This document shows positions 27,404 to 37,636 of a stretch of DNA of 64,000 nucleotides, piece after piece (the stretch's first letter is position 1; every line of letters begins with the position of its first letter). This DNA is from Roseovarius gahaiensis (GTDB lineage Bacteria > Pseudomonadota > Alphaproteobacteria > Rhodobacterales > Rhodobacteraceae): positions 1 to 64,000 of the forward strand of contig NZ_JAAORB010000008.1 in NCBI RefSeq assembly GCF_011601345.1, written 5' to 3'. Both the position numbers and the translations under genes were made by a program. A model generated the notes under the pieces. It made no database searches. It worked only from the letters and a program-made list of their open reading frames with translations, and was not told where the DNA came from.

Positions 27404-28096
27404 ATGCGACGTTTTGCGGTCCTTTTGTGTGTTGTGTGTCTGGTCGCCTTTGGCGGTGGGGGGGTGCAGGCTGAACAGCCGGCAGCCACATCGTCGCTTG
27501 CCTTGATCAAGCCACCGGCTGCGCGCGAAGCCAACCTGCCGCGCACCCGCTGGGAACATAAAGGCGCACAAAGCCAGATCTGGACGCGCGCGGCCCTTTC
27601 CGCGCTAAAAGCGCATGGTCGTGTTCTGACCGATATGGTCCCGCGTGATATCGGCGATTGGTGCCCGGCTTATCGCAATTCTGATGTCGACGGGCGGCGG
27701 GCCTTTTGGGTTGGGTTCCTGTCGGCACTGGCCAAGCATGAAAGCACTTATCGCGCTGACGCCGTGGGCGGCGGCGGGAAATGGTATGGATTGCTGCAAA
27801 TCTTACCATCAACCGCGCGCGGCTATGGGTGCCGCGCGGGCAGCGGTCCGGCGCTGAAACACGGCCCCGACAACCTGAGCTGTGCAATACGCATCATGGC
27901 CCGCACCGTGCCCCGCGACGGGGTTGTGGCCCAAGGCATGCGCGGCGTGGCCGCGGATTGGGGACCGTTTCACAGCCGCAGTAAGCGCGAGGATATGCGC
28001 GCTTGGGTCCGCCGCCAAAGCTATTGCAAACCGTTGGGCGCTGTGCGTCCGCAAGCGCGGCCCACGACGCCCACCGCGAACAGCACCGCCGATTGA
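27404..28096 (+). CDS. Lytic transglycosylase domain protein
   Basis: A 230-aa exported protein with an N-terminal signal peptide (MRRFAVLLCVVCLVAFGGGG). The SLT-like core runs from about residue 95: LAKHESTYRAD provides the catalytic glutamate and KWYGLLQILPSTARGYGC the GLLQI substrate motif. Lytic transglycosylases cleave peptidoglycan to 1,6-anhydromuropeptides. The ATG at 27404 is the best start because the signal peptide begins there. The C-terminus is basic and Pro/Thr-rich. It diverges from the 437-aa gene. Confidence 0.82.
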   Translation: MRRFAVLLCVVCLVAFGGGGVQAEQPAATSSLALIKPPAAREANLPRTRWEHKGAQSQIWTRAALSALKAHGRVLTDMVPRDIGDWCPAYRNSDVDGRRAFWVGFLSALAKHESTYRADAVGGGGKWYGLLQILPSTARGYGCRAGSGPALKHGPDNLSCAIRIMARTVPRDGVVAQGMRGVAADWGPFHSRSKREDMRAWVRRQSYCKPLGAVRPQARPTTPTANSTAD

Positions 28097-28102
28097 TCCC
28101 GT

Positions 28103-30655
28103 TTAGGTGCCGCGAATGCGGCTGACCATTTCGGTGGTGTCGCGGCTTAGGTCGGGGGTGGCAAGGATGCGGTCCAGTTCCTGCGCGATCATGGTCTGGC
28201 GTTGATCGTCATAGCGTTTCCATGTCTCGAACGCCGAACACATCCGCGCGGTGGTTTGCGGATTGACCGGGTCAAGCCAGATCAGCCAATCGGCCAACAG
28301 GCGATAGCCCGCGCCGCTGGCATGATGAAAGCCCGCCGGATTGGCCGCAAGCGCACCAAGGGTGGCGCGGAACCTGTTTGGGTTTTTCATCCCAAAATCA
28401 GGGTGTTGCGTCAGCCTTTTGGCCACGGTGGCGGCCTCTTCGGGATCGGCATTGATGATCTGCATCATGAACCATTTGTCGATCACCAACCGGTCATCGC
28501 GCCATTGATCGTAGAACTGCGCCGTGGCCGCATCGCCCTTGCCCGCCTGCAACAGGCACGACAGCGCCGCCAGTTGCTGGGTCATGTTGGTGGCAGCGTC
28601 ATACTGGCGTTGCGCCTGCGCGCCGCCATCGGTGCGGGTGATCAGGGCCAGCGCGGCATTGGCCAGCGCCCGCGCGCCGGATTGTTCGGCATCGGGCCGA
28701 TAGGGCGCATCCACCTGATATTGCGCATACAATCGCACCGCCAGATCCTGACAGTGTTGCGCGCGGGCTTGCCGTAAGGTTTCCAGTGCCTCCCATATGG
28801 CTTGCGGATCGGGGGTGTGGCCCCGGTCATGCAGCGTCTGTGCCAGATCGTCCTGACTGGGCAGGCCAAGCGCCAGCGCGCGAAACGCCGGATCAAGGCT
28901 ATCGTCGCGGGCCATGGCCTGCACCGCGTCCAGATAGGCGGCATCGGGTGCCGCGCCATCAAGGATCATCGCGATCAGCCCTTCGCGGGCCAAGGCGCGC
29001 CCCGCCTCCCATTTGTTGAAAGGGTCGGTGTCATGGGCCAGCAGAAACGCGCGCTCGGCATTGTCGGTGTCGCGCTCAAGGATCACTGGGGCCGAGAAAT
29101 CGCGCAGGATCGACGGGATCGGCCGCGCGGCCAGCCCGTCAAAAGTGAAACTTTGCTTGGCCTCGGTCATCTCCAGAACGGTGGTTGCGCGCACCTCGTC
29201 GCCGTTGGGGCCAAGCAGGCCCACGGCAATCGGCAGAACCTGCGGCGCCTTGTCGGGTTGGCCGGGGGTGGGCGGCGTGTCCTGTTCGAAATGCAGGGTA
29301 TAGGTGCCGTCGTGATAGTCATCGCTGACGCGCAGGCGCGGCGTGCCAGCCTGCGAATACCAGCGCTTGAACTGGCCAAGGTCGCGGCCTGTGACCTCTT
29401 CGAACACGGCCAGCCAATCTTCGATGGTGCAGGCCTGCCCATCATGGCGGTCGAAATACAGATCAAGCGCCTTGGCATAGGCCGCATCGCCGACCAGCCG
29501 CTTGAGCATGCCGATCACCTCGGCGCCTTTTTCATACACCGTGGCGGTGTAGAAATTGTTGATCTCGACAAAGCTTTCGGGCCGCAACGGATGCGCCAGC
29601 GGGCCGTTATCCTCGCGGAACTGACGGGCGCGCAGGGCGATCACGTCGCTGATCCGTTTCACCGGCGCGCTGCGCATGTCGGCGGTGAACTGCGCATCGC
29701 GATAGACGGTCAGCCCTTCCTTGAGGCACAGTTGAAACCAATCCCGGCAGGTGATGCGGTTGCCGGTCCAGTTGTGGAAATATTCGTGCGCGATGATCGC
29801 CTCGATCCGTTCGAAATTGGCGTCGGTGCTGGTTTCGGGGCTGGCCAGAACGCAGCTTGAGTTAAAGATGTTCAGCCCCTTGTTTTCCATCGCGCCCATG
29901 TTGAAATCATCCACGGCGACGATGTTGAACACGTCCAGATCGTATTCGCGGCCATAGACCTGTTCATCCCATGTCATGGATTTTTTCAACGCCTCCATGG
30001 CGAAGGCGCATTTGCCTTCGTCGCCGGGACGGACCCAGATATTCAGTTCAACCTGACGGCCCGATTGGGTTGTGAACGCGCCGGGGTGGCTGACCAGATC
30101 CCCGGCCACAAGCGCGAACAGATAGGCCGGTTTGGGCCACGGATCGTGCCATTCGGCAAAGCTCGCGCGGGTTGCGCCGGGGTTGCCGTTGGACAGCATC
30201 ACCGGCGTTTCGCCTTCGATCCGCACGGTGAAGGTGGCCATCACATCGGGGAGGTCGGGGTAATACGTGATTTTGCGAAAGCCCTCGGCCTCGCATTGGG
30301 TGCAATACATGCCCGACGACATATAAAGCCCTTCAAGCGCGGTGTTTTGCGCCGGGGCAATCTCAACCTCGGCCTCCCACACGAACGGGGCGTCGGGCAC
30401 ATCGCAGCGCAGCCCACCTTGCACCATGTCCGGCGAGACCTCTTGGCCGTCGATCCGGGCCGAAATCAGGCGCAGATCTTCGCCATGTAAAAAGAACTCG
30501 CGCGATTGTGAGGCGGGGTTGGGCCGAAACTCTATCCGGCTGATAACGCGGGTTTTTTCCGGATGCAGGCGGAAGGTCAGATGCACCTGATCCACCAGAT
30601 AAGTTGGCGGCGTGTAGTCGGACAAATATATTGTCTGCGGTGAGGCGTCTTTCAT
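28103..30655 (-). CDS. pepN: Aminopeptidase N
   Basis: An 850-aa M1-family zinc aminopeptidase acting in the cytosol on peptide N-termini. GAMENKGLNIF (residues 254-264) is the substrate-binding GxMEN motif; HEYFH (290-294) and E313 form the HExxH-x18-E zinc site. The C-terminal helical domain is complete. Length is normal for proteobacterial PepN. It converges tail to tail with the transglycosylase with six bases between them. Confidence 0.95.
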   Translation of the reverse strand: MKDASPQTIYLSDYTPPTYLVDQVHLTFRLHPEKTRVISRIEFRPNPASQSREFFLHGEDLRLISARIDGQEVSPDMVQGGLRCDVPDAPFVWEAEVEIAPAQNTALEGLYMSSGMYCTQCEAEGFRKITYYPDLPDVMATFTVRIEGETPVMLSNGNPGATRASFAEWHDPWPKPAYLFALVAGDLVSHPGAFTTQSGRQVELNIWVRPGDEGKCAFAMEALKKSMTWDEQVYGREYDLDVFNIVAVDDFNMGAMENKGLNIFNSSCVLASPETSTDANFERIEAIIAHEYFHNWTGNRITCRDWFQLCLKEGLTVYRDAQFTADMRSAPVKRISDVIALRARQFREDNGPLAHPLRPESFVEINNFYTATVYEKGAEVIGMLKRLVGDAAYAKALDLYFDRHDGQACTIEDWLAVFEEVTGRDLGQFKRWYSQAGTPRLRVSDDYHDGTYTLHFEQDTPPTPGQPDKAPQVLPIAVGLLGPNGDEVRATTVLEMTEAKQSFTFDGLAARPIPSILRDFSAPVILERDTDNAERAFLLAHDTDPFNKWEAGRALAREGLIAMILDGAAPDAAYLDAVQAMARDDSLDPAFRALALGLPSQDDLAQTLHDRGHTPDPQAIWEALETLRQARAQHCQDLAVRLYAQYQVDAPYRPDAEQSGARALANAALALITRTDGGAQAQRQYDAATNMTQQLAALSCLLQAGKGDAATAQFYDQWRDDRLVIDKWFMMQIINADPEEAATVAKRLTQHPDFGMKNPNRFRATLGALAANPAGFHHASGAGYRLLADWLIWLDPVNPQTTARMCSAFETWKRYDDQRQTMIAQELDRILATPDLSRDTTEMVSRIRGT

Positions 30656-30764
30656 CGCGGGCGTCTCCGTCGGTCAGCGAGAAGTTTTGCCGACGGTAGG
30701 GCGATGCGGCGGGCTGTGCAACGCAATGCCTGCCGAAAGTGAATTTGAAACGGAGGGATTTGAG

Positions 30765-30962
30765 ATGTCAGCACCTAACACCGATGTTGAAAAGCAGGAA
30801 AAAGAGCACAAACCCGCCCTTCTGGGTATCAAGGGAGCGATCATAGTCGCGGTGCTTCTGCTATTGGGGCTGATCACATGGTTGGCCGCCAAGGGCCAAG
30901 AGCCTGTGACCCCCGAAACCCGCATTGACGCGCGCACCGGAGCTGAGGTTGAAACGCAATAG
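30765..30962 (+). CDS. Small single-pass membrane protein
   Basis: A 65-aa protein. A charged N-terminus (SAPNTDVEKQEKEHKP) precedes one hydrophobic helix (GAIIVAVLLLLGLITWLAA, about residues 25-43) and a polar tail. The ATG at 30765 follows a strong CGGAGGGA site. It is divergent from pepN and 38 bases before the photolyase. I recognise no family. Confidence 0.7.
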   Translation: MSAPNTDVEKQEKEHKPALLGIKGAIIVAVLLLLGLITWLAAKGQEPVTPETRIDARTGAEVETQ

Positions 30963-31000
30963 CCCTTGCCCCGGCGGCTTGCGCGCCTAAAACCTAACCC

Positions 31001-32497
31001 ATGAGGGATACCGCGGTCTTATGGTTCAAGCGTGATTTGCGCATTGCCGATCATCCGGCGCTGCATCGGGCGGCGCAGGCCGGGCCTGTTCTGCCGCTTT
31101 ACATCATCGAGCCCGCGTTATGGCGGCAACCCGATGCCTCGGCCCGGCAGTATGATTTCGTCGCGGAGTGTTTGGAAAGTTTGCGCGCCGATCTGGCCAG
31201 CCTCGGCCTGTCGCTGGTGCTGCGCGTGGGCGATGCGGTTGAGGTGTTGGATTCCTTGCGCCGCCACCATGGGGCGACAACGCTGATCAGCCACGAGGAA
31301 ACCGGCAATGCATGGACCTATGGCCGCGATCAGCGCGTTTCCGCATGGGCGCGCGCGCAAGGGGTGGCGTGGCATGAACTGCCGCAATCCGGGGTCGTGC
31401 GGCGGCTGAAAACCCGTGACCGCTGGCAAACACGGCGGGACGGGTTCGTGCAGCAGGCACCGCTTGGGCCTGTGCAGGGACTACGTGGTGTGGATGCGTC
31501 AAGCGATCCCATGCCAAGCGCCGCCGATCTGGGCTTGCCCGATCCTTGCCCAAGGCGGCAACCCGGCGGTCGGGCAGCGGCGCTGGAGACGCTTGGCAGT
31601 TTTTTGCATCACCGTGGCCAAAACTACCGGCGGGCGATGTCATCGCCGCTGGACGGGGCGCAAGCCTGTTCGCGGCTGAGCCCGCATTTGGCCTTTGGCA
31701 CGATCTCGGTGCGCGAGGCCGCCCAATCCGGGGCCGCGCGCGCGGCCGAGGTCAAAGGCGGGCGCAATGGCTGGTCGGGGTCGATGCGGTCGTTTCAGTC
31801 GCGCCTAGCGTGGCGCGATCACTTTATCCAAAAGCTAGAGGATGAACCGGCGCTTGAGCGGCGATGCCTTCACCCGGCCTATGAGGGGCTGCGCCCGATG
31901 CCGCCGGATGCCGCAAGGTTGGCGGCATGGGCAATGGGCGAAACCGGGGTGCCCTTTGTTGATGCCTGCATGCGATCTTTGCGGGCCACGGGGTGGCTGA
32001 ATTTCAGAATGCGGTCGATGGTGGTGGCGGTGGCGTCGTATCACCTCTGGCTGGATTGGCGGGCCACCGGGCCTGTGCTGGCGCGGCTGTTCACCGATTA
32101 CGAACCCGGCATTCACTGGAGCCAAATGCAGATGCAATCCGGCACCACCGGGATCAACACGATCCGCATCTATAACCCGGTCAAGCAGGGCCATGATCAG
32201 GATCCGACGGGTGCGTTCACCCGGCATTGGTTGCCCGAATTGCGCGATGTCCCGGACGCGCATTTGCAAGAGCCTTGGCTATGGCAGGGCGCAGGTCAGG
32301 TCTTGGGCAAGGCCTATCCCGAACCGCTGGTCGATGTCGCAAGCGCGGCGCGGGCGGCGCGCGAACGGGTCTGGGCGGTGCGCAAGCAGGACGGCTTTGG
32401 CGCGACCGCGCGGCAGGTTGTGCGCAAACATGGCAGCCGCAAAAGCCGCCGTGCGGACCCGCCCGCGCCGGACCGGCAAATGCGGTTCGAGTTCTGA
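31001..32497 (+). CDS. Cryptochrome/photolyase family protein
   Basis: A 498-aa flavoprotein of the FAD-binding photolyase/cryptochrome family, which repairs UV pyrimidine dimers with blue light or acts as a light sensor. [16 protein letters not shown] is the N-terminal alpha/beta signature. The FAD-binding helical domain carries [29 protein letters not shown] and [16 protein letters not shown] basic C-terminal tail ([19 protein letters not shown]) could contact DNA. Repair versus signalling cannot be settled from sequence. The stop overlaps the DUF2256 start (TGATG). Confidence 0.88.
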   Translation: MRDTAVLWFKRDLRIADHPALHRAAQAGPVLPLYIIEPALWRQPDASARQYDFVAECLESLRADLASLGLSLVLRVGDAVEVLDSLRRHHGATTLISHEETGNAWTYGRDQRVSAWARAQGVAWHELPQSGVVRRLKTRDRWQTRRDGFVQQAPLGPVQGLRGVDASSDPMPSAADLGLPDPCPRRQPGGRAAALETLGSFLHHRGQNYRRAMSSPLDGAQACSRLSPHLAFGTISVREAAQSGAARAAEVKGGRNGWSGSMRSFQSRLAWRDHFIQKLEDEPALERRCLHPAYEGLRPMPPDAARLAAWAMGETGVPFVDACMRSLRATGWLNFRMRSMVVAVASYHLWLDWRATGPVLARLFTDYEPGIHWSQMQMQSGTTGINTIRIYNPVKQGHDQDPTGAFTRHWLPELRDVPDAHLQEPWLWQGAGQVLGKAYPEPLVDVASAARAARERVWAVRKQDGFGATARQVVRKHGSRKSRRADPPAPDRQMRFEF

Positions 32498-32670
32498 TGC
32501 CACGCCAAAAGCGCAAATCTGACCTGCCACAGAAAATCTGCGCCACCTGCGGGCGGCCATTCACGTGGCGGCGCAAATGGGCAAAAGTCTGGGACGAGGT
32601 GCGCTATTGTTCCGACCGGTGCAGGCGCGCGCGCACAACGCGCGACGCGCGGACCGATCACACAGGGTGA
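32497..32670 (+). CDS. DUF2256 domain protein
   Basis: A 57-aa basic protein. [31 protein letters not shown] contains two Cys pairs (CATC and CSDRC) forming a small zinc-knuckle-like fold; read it as two shorter pieces of the DUF2256 signature. DUF2256 proteins are commonly encoded next to photolyases. Its ATG overlaps the photolyase stop, so the two are probably translated together. Function unknown; nucleic-acid contact is plausible from its charge. Confidence 0.82.
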   Translation: MPRQKRKSDLPQKICATCGRPFTWRRKWAKVWDEVRYCSDRCRRARTTRDARTDHTG

Positions 32671-32924
32671 CGCTGACCTTCTGCGCAGGGTCCAAAGGTG
32701 CAAGACGTGGCGCGCAAACCCGATCAGGGATGCATGTTGATCGGTCACGCACATCGCAAGCGATGCCATGGCCACGCCTTGCGGGTCTTTTATAGTCAAA
32801 ATGTGTTATGAAATCGTGCATTTGGTCCGCCTCTGCGTATATGCGCGGGGCGTTGTGCGGCAACGGGCATTTTCCTATCTGAACAGGCAGGGTACAACAG
32901 ATGGGACTCAAGCAAGGGATCATC

Positions 32925-33704
32925 ATGACAAAGCGCCCCGTTATCGGCATTATCGGCAATAGCTATGTGATCAACGACGATTACCCCGTTCATGCGGGCG
33001 GCCGGATGAATTCCGAAGCGGTGGCCTGCGTCGCGGGTGGCCTGCCGCTGCTGGTGCCAAGCGATCCGCGGTTTGTGTCGGTCGAAGAGTTGCTTGAGGC
33101 CTGCGACGGCTTTGTGCTGACCGGCGGGCGGCCCAATGTCCACCCCGAAGAATATGGCGAAACCCCGACCGAGGCGCATGGCGCGTTTGATCGCGCGCGC
33201 GATGCGATCACCTTGCCATTGGTGCGCGCCTGTCTGGAACGCGGTCAGCCCATTCTGGGCATCTGCCGTGGCTTTCAAGAGGTGAACGTAGCGCTTGGCG
33301 GCACCTTGCACCCCGAAATCCGCGAGTTGCCGGGGCGCGACAATCATCGCATGCCCCCCGATGGCACGCTGGAGGAAAAGTTTGCCCTGCGCCACACTGT
33401 GCGCTTTACCGAAGGCGGCGTGTTTCACCGTCTGATGGGCGCGCAAGAGGTGCTGACAAATACGCTGCACGGTCAGGGCGTGGTGAAACCGGGGCGCGAT
33501 ATCGTGATTGACGGCTATGCGCCCGACGGCACCCCCGAGGCGCTTTATGTGCAAGGTGCGCGCGGCTTTGTCTTGGGGGTGCAGTGGCACCCGGAACATA
33601 ACGCCGCCAACGATCCGGTCAGCCGTCCGCTGTTTACGGCCTTTGGTGACGCGGCCCGCGATTGGGCCTTGGGAAAGCTGCGCCCGGCCCGTCAATCGGC
33701 CTAA
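32925..33704 (+). CDS. Gamma-glutamyl-gamma-aminobutyrate hydrolase family protein (class I amidotransferase)
   Basis: A 259-aa Peptidase C26/PuuD-like hydrolase. The nucleophilic cysteine is in ILGICRGFQEVNVALGG and the His-Glu pair in GVQWHPEH. FVLTGGRPNVHPEEYG is a third family block. PuuD cleaves gamma-glutamyl-GABA in putrescine degradation, but no other puu gene is present, so the substrate is open. The ATG at 32925 has an AAGGGAT site; the ATG eight codons upstream has none. The 254-base gap before it holds no gene I can support. Confidence 0.85.
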   Translation: MTKRPVIGIIGNSYVINDDYPVHAGGRMNSEAVACVAGGLPLLVPSDPRFVSVEELLEACDGFVLTGGRPNVHPEEYGETPTEAHGAFDRARDAITLPLVRACLERGQPILGICRGFQEVNVALGGTLHPEIRELPGRDNHRMPPDGTLEEKFALRHTVRFTEGGVFHRLMGAQEVLTNTLHGQGVVKPGRDIVIDGYAPDGTPEALYVQGARGFVLGVQWHPEHNAANDPVSRPLFTAFGDAARDWALGKLRPARQSA

Positions 33705-33790
33705 ATTCCGCGGCCCGGTTTGATCGGCGACAAAGCCAAATATGTGCTGCGCGTGATATGGCGTGCGCAACCAGCCACGCGGGGGCCTGA

Positions 33791-34336
33791 ATGAAAATCT
33801 TGATTTTTTACGGCACATCCGAGGGGCAAACCCGGCGCATATGCCAATTTTGCGCCGATGCCCTGATCGGTGCGGGGCATTCCGTTGAGGTCATGCAACC
33901 CGCGGGCGACGAAAGCGATTTCGATGTGGCGCGCTTTGATGCGGCGATTGGTGCCGGATCGGTGCATATGGGGGCTTATCAGGCCGATCTGGCGCATTTT
34001 GCCGTCACCCACGCAGATGCGTTGAACGCGCGCCCGACGCTGTTTTTGTCGGTCTCGCTGGCGATTGTAGGCCAAGATCCAGAGGAACTGGCCGATCTCG
34101 ATGATATCACTGCGCGGTTCATCGAAGATACAGGATGGACGCCGGGGCAGGTGGCGCAGGTGGCCGGGGCGTTTCGCTTTACGCAGTATGATTTTCTGAA
34201 GTCATGGGCGATGCGATGGATCGCGTTGCGCAAGGGGCAGGATATCGACCCGCACTCCGACACAGAATTCACAGATTGGACGGCGTTGCGCGGGCTTGTT
34301 CTGGATTGGGCTGGGCGGATCGGTCGCGGGGCCTAA
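33791..34336 (+). CDS. Flavodoxin domain protein (HemG-like)
   Basis: A 181-aa flavodoxin-like protein. ILIFYGTSEGQTRRIC is the N-terminal FMN phosphate-binding loop. Length and the closing FTDWTALRGLVLDWAGRI segment resemble the flavodoxin-type protoporphyrinogen oxidase HemG family, but the protein could be another FMN carrier. A conserved tryptophan and MRWIALRKGQDID are near the C-terminus. It stands alone between the amidotransferase gene and the convergent Hint gene. Confidence 0.78.
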   Translation: MKILIFYGTSEGQTRRICQFCADALIGAGHSVEVMQPAGDESDFDVARFDAAIGAGSVHMGAYQADLAHFAVTHADALNARPTLFLSVSLAIVGQDPEELADLDDITARFIEDTGWTPGQVAQVAGAFRFTQYDFLKSWAMRWIALRKGQDIDPHSDTEFTDWTALRGLVLDWAGRIGRGA

Positions 34337-34384
34337 CCCACCGCGGCCGCTATTTTCTGTTATGCGATCGCGCGACTAATCGGA

Positions 34385-37300
34385 TCAACGCTCACGGAAG
34401 GTATCCTTGCCGGTTTGGTGCACCAACAGCCGCGCTTCGTGCCGCTTCAGGCAGGTGCGTGCGGTTTCCAGATGGTGGCCCGGCGCGCTGCGCAGCTCGG
34501 GGAAGATCGCGAACAGTTCTTCGCGGGCCGCTTCACAGATCGCCGACAGACCCACATCGCCTGCATGGAAACTTTCGGTGGCGATACCGTCTGCATAGAT
34601 CACCTCGTGAGAGTCGAACATGATGTGGATATATGTCACCTCATCGTGATCTTCCTGCACCACCTCCTGCCCGTCGATCAGGTGTTTTGCGGGCACCAGC
34701 ACTTCGGATTCACCAAACAAAAGCTCGGCCCGGTAGCCGGTGAAAAGGATGCGGTGTTGCGGGGAAACCAGCAGGCCGCAGCGTGCCCCATCCATTGCAT
34801 TGATGCCAATGCGCACCGGGGCAAAATCGCCGTGCCCACGCACGCTGCGTTTTCCAATCCAGCGGATTGGGCGCAGCCCATGATCGCGGGTCACGACCAT
34901 GTCGCCGAGGCGCAGGGTTTCGATTGGGCGTTCGCCATGTTGGGTCAGGATGTTGGTGCCGGGCGTGAAGCAGATGATATTCTCAATCTCCGAGAACTGC
35001 ACGAATGTGCCATCGGCCATCGTAAAGCTGCCCGACAGGCCACCTGTGGCATCGTCTTCGCTGCTGAAGGTGATGTCCGACTGGGTGACATCCGGTGTCA
35101 GGATCAGCGTGTCGCCATTGGTTTCGCCGCCTTCGCCGCCGACAATGGTGATCGGGTCATTGCCGGTGCCGGTGGTATCCAGATCCTGCAAGATAAAGGT
35201 ATCGTCGCCATCGCCACCAAGGGCCGTGTCGCCCTGATCGACGATGATCGTGTCATCGCCCGCGCCGCCGTCAATGCTATCGGCACCGTCGCCGCCCGAG
35301 ATCGTGTCGGTGCCATCCCCGCCAAAGACGGTATCATCGCCTGCGCCGCCGTCGATGCTGTCATTGCCCGCATCTGTGGGTTCAACCGGGGTGACCGTGA
35401 TGTTGTCGATCATAAGATCTGTATTCACGGTCGCGGTTGAGGTGGGATTGGTGAACCGCAGTGTGACATCATCGGTGGTCGCGGTGAAAGGAAGCGTGAC
35501 TGTCTGTTCGGTATCATCTGCGATGACCTGCGTCTGGGTCGCGATGACAGTGCCGTTGCTGTCGATGACCTCTACCAACAGCGTGTGGTCCCCGACGCCG
35601 CCCCCGCCGTCTTCTTCGCCCTCTCCGTCTTCTTCGCCTTCGCCGCCAGCGATATCGTATTCAGACGCGTCCAGCGAAAGCTCGTAGTCCCGGCCCGCCT
35701 GCATGGTGATGGTCTGTTCGACCGTGCCGCCGGTGCCTTGATCATTGGCGTTGAACGCCATGGCATCGTCACCGTCTACGCCATAGACAAATGTGCCGTC
35801 GCCCGTGACGGTCCAGCCCGTAGCCCCGGAATCGAACCCGGAATTCTGCACCGTGACCGGGTCGGCCAGAATATCGTCACCGTAAAGCAGGTCGGCACCG
35901 TCGCCGCCGTCAATGCTGTCCTCGCCGGCCCCGCCATAGACGATGTCATCGCCTGCGCCGCTGAAAACCGTGTCATCCCCGCCGCCTGCGAGGATCTCGT
36001 CATCGTCGTTGCCGGCAAGGTTGTCGCCCGCATCCACCCGGTCGCCTTCGGGATCGCCTGTGTAATCGACGTCGATCAGGTCGGCATCTTCGGTGCCTTC
36101 GACCAGATCGTTGCTGGGCGCGAGGATCAGTTTCTCGATATCCGTGTAATTGATCGTCGCCCAGATCGTCTCCGGGTCAGAGCCGCGTGACAGCTGGACC
36201 TGACCGCTGAACCCGGGGTTGCCCGCGGTTTCGGGGTTCTGCGTCAAATTGGTGATGGTCCAGCCATCGGCGAGCAGCCCCGAGATATCAAGCGTATCAT
36301 TGTCGTCGCCGGTCGACCCGCCATCAATCGTCAGGTTCATTGATCCTGCCGGGTCCAATTGATCAATGTCGAACAGGTCGGCATCGGCGCCGCCATCCAG
36401 ACTGTCGTTGAAGCCGGTGCTGACAAGCGTGTCTTGCCCCGCGCCGCCAAACAGCGTGTCCTGACCTGTGCCGCCGTCGATCAGATCATTGCCCGCGCCG
36501 CCATCAATGCTGTCATTGCCGGTGCCGCCATCGACTGTGTCATCGCCGCCGCCCGCAAGGATGGTGTCATCGCCATCGCCGCCATCAATGCTGTCATTGC
36601 CTTGGGCATAGGTGATGGTGCTGCCATCGGCAGGCGCGCCCAGATATTGCAGCGGCGCGCCGGTATTGGCATCCGCGATATACCATGTATGCCCGACAAA
36701 AGTGGGCTGCGTGACCGTCTCGCCGGGGGCAATGGTGCCATAGCTGACGGGTGTCCCGCTTTCGTTGATCCAGAACAGTTCGACCGTGATGTTGCTGTCG
36801 TTCACAAGATCAAAACTGGACTCTGTGAGACTGCTTGCGCTTGGGTGGGCCGCCGGGTTGAACACGGACGACATGCCGTCGCCCTCGATATAATCAGCCC
36901 CGTCGCCGCCAAGGATCGTGTCGTCGCCAACACCGCCATACAGGCTGTCGCGTCCCGCCATGCCGTCGATGACGTCATCGCCCGCACCACCGTCAAGGAT
37001 GTTGGTGTAGTCGTCAGATCCGCCGGTCAGCCACTCGCGGTCAAAACCTGTCAGCGTATCGTTGAAGGCAGAGCCGATGATTCCGTCAAGCCCGGTCGCC
37101 GTGTCGCCAGTGGCATCACCCCCCGAAAAGCTGTTGGTGTCCAGATTGACATCTACGCCCGCGTCCGAGTCGGCATAATCCACGACATCAAGACCGGCAC
37201 CGCCGTTGATTGTGTCGGCACCGCCGCTGCCTGTGATTGTATCGTCGCCATCGCTGGTCGAAACGGATTCTGCCTGATTGCTGATCTGATCGCCTTGCGC

Positions 37301-37636
37301 GTCGATATAATCGCTATTGATCAAGTCGTCGCCAGTTGTCCCATCCACCGTCACAGGACCGGACGTATAGGCCGGGGCGCTGACCACGCTGGCGTCGCCG
37401 CTGGTGGTGAACCACGTGTCAGGAATGAAATAGACGTTGCCGTCGGTGCCCGTGTAATAGGTGCCAGTGTCTGTGACGCCGGAATAAAACCGACCGTCGC
37501 CCTCGAAGACGCCGCTCCAGCTCCACTGGCCTGTGCCAAGGGTGGAGTCGATGGCAAAGGTGGACTGCGTTCCCGAGATGTAATCGCCAGCGTCAAGCGA
37601 TTCGTCGCCAAGCGTTACCAGATATCCAGTTGCCAT
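34385..37636 (-). CDS. RTX-type repeat protein with C-terminal Hint domain (paralogue 1)
   Basis: A 1083-aa acidic, probably secreted protein. Residues 1-92 are an N-terminal module shared with paralogue 2 (GYLVTLGDESLD to a YFIPD strand). Several GGxGxDxxx-type calcium-binding RTX arrays follow, split by two non-repeat modules. One is a carbohydrate-binding-like beta-sandwich (about residues 598-775) with an acidic Gly/Glu/Asp insertion (GEGEEDGEGEEDGGGG). The last 195 residues are a Hint (intein/hedgehog-like) domain starting at Cys889 (CFTPGTNILT) with VSPQHRIL as block B. The C-terminal Asn of true inteins is missing. An AAGGAG site precedes ATG 37636. Type I secretion is likely but no exporter is nearby. 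Confidence 0.85.
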   Translation of the reverse strand: MATGYLVTLGDESLDAGDYISGTQSTFAIDSTLGTGQWSWSGVFEGDGRFYSGVTDTGTYYTGTDGNVYFIPDTWFTTSGDASVVSAPAYTSGPVTVDGTTGDDLINSDYIDAQGDQISNQAESVSTSDGDDTITGSGGADTINGGAGLDVVDYADSDAGVDVNLDTNSFSGGDATGDTATGLDGIIGSAFNDTLTGFDREWLTGGSDDYTNILDGGAGDDVIDGMAGRDSLYGGVGDDTILGGDGADYIEGDGMSSVFNPAAHPSASSLTESSFDLVNDSNITVELFWINESGTPVSYGTIAPGETVTQPTFVGHTWYIADANTGAPLQYLGAPADGSTITYAQGNDSIDGGDGDDTILAGGGDDTVDGGTGNDSIDGGAGNDLIDGGTGQDTLFGGAGQDTLVSTGFNDSLDGGADADLFDIDQLDPAGSMNLTIDGGSTGDDNDTLDISGLLADGWTITNLTQNPETAGNPGFSGQVQLSRGSDPETIWATINYTDIEKLILAPSNDLVEGTEDADLIDVDYTGDPEGDRVDAGDNLAGNDDDEILAGGGDDTVFSGAGDDIVYGGAGEDSIDGGDGADLLYGDDILADPVTVQNSGFDSGATGWTVTGDGTFVYGVDGDDAMAFNANDQGTGGTVEQTITMQAGRDYELSLDASEYDIAGGEGEEDGEGEEDGGGGVGDHTLLVEVIDSNGTVIATQTQVIADDTEQTVTLPFTATTDDVTLRFTNPTSTATVNTDLMIDNITVTPVEPTDAGNDSIDGGAGDDTVFGGDGTDTISGGDGADSIDGGAGDDTIIVDQGDTALGGDGDDTFILQDLDTTGTGNDPITIVGGEGGETNGDTLILTPDVTQSDITFSSEDDATGGLSGSFTMADGTFVQFSEIENIICFTPGTNILTQHGERPIETLRLGDMVVTRDHGLRPIRWIGKRSVRGHGDFAPVRIGINAMDGARCGLLVSPQHRILFTGYRAELLFGESEVLVPAKHLIDGQEVVQEDHDEVTYIHIMFDSHEVIYADGIATESFHAGDVGLSAICEAAREELFAIFPELRSAPGHHLETARTCLKRHEARLLVHQTGKDTFRER

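Noticed and set aside
34900-37300. Repetitive DNA with short period in the Hint genes, considered as a CRISPR or minisatellite
   Set aside because: The repeats are in-frame nonapeptide-type RTX codons with variable third bases; there are no constant repeats with unique spacers.
34385-37636. Hint domain considered as an intein interrupting a host gene
   Set aside because: No extein follows the domain, it sits at the C-terminus, and the C-terminal Asn and nucleophile are missing.
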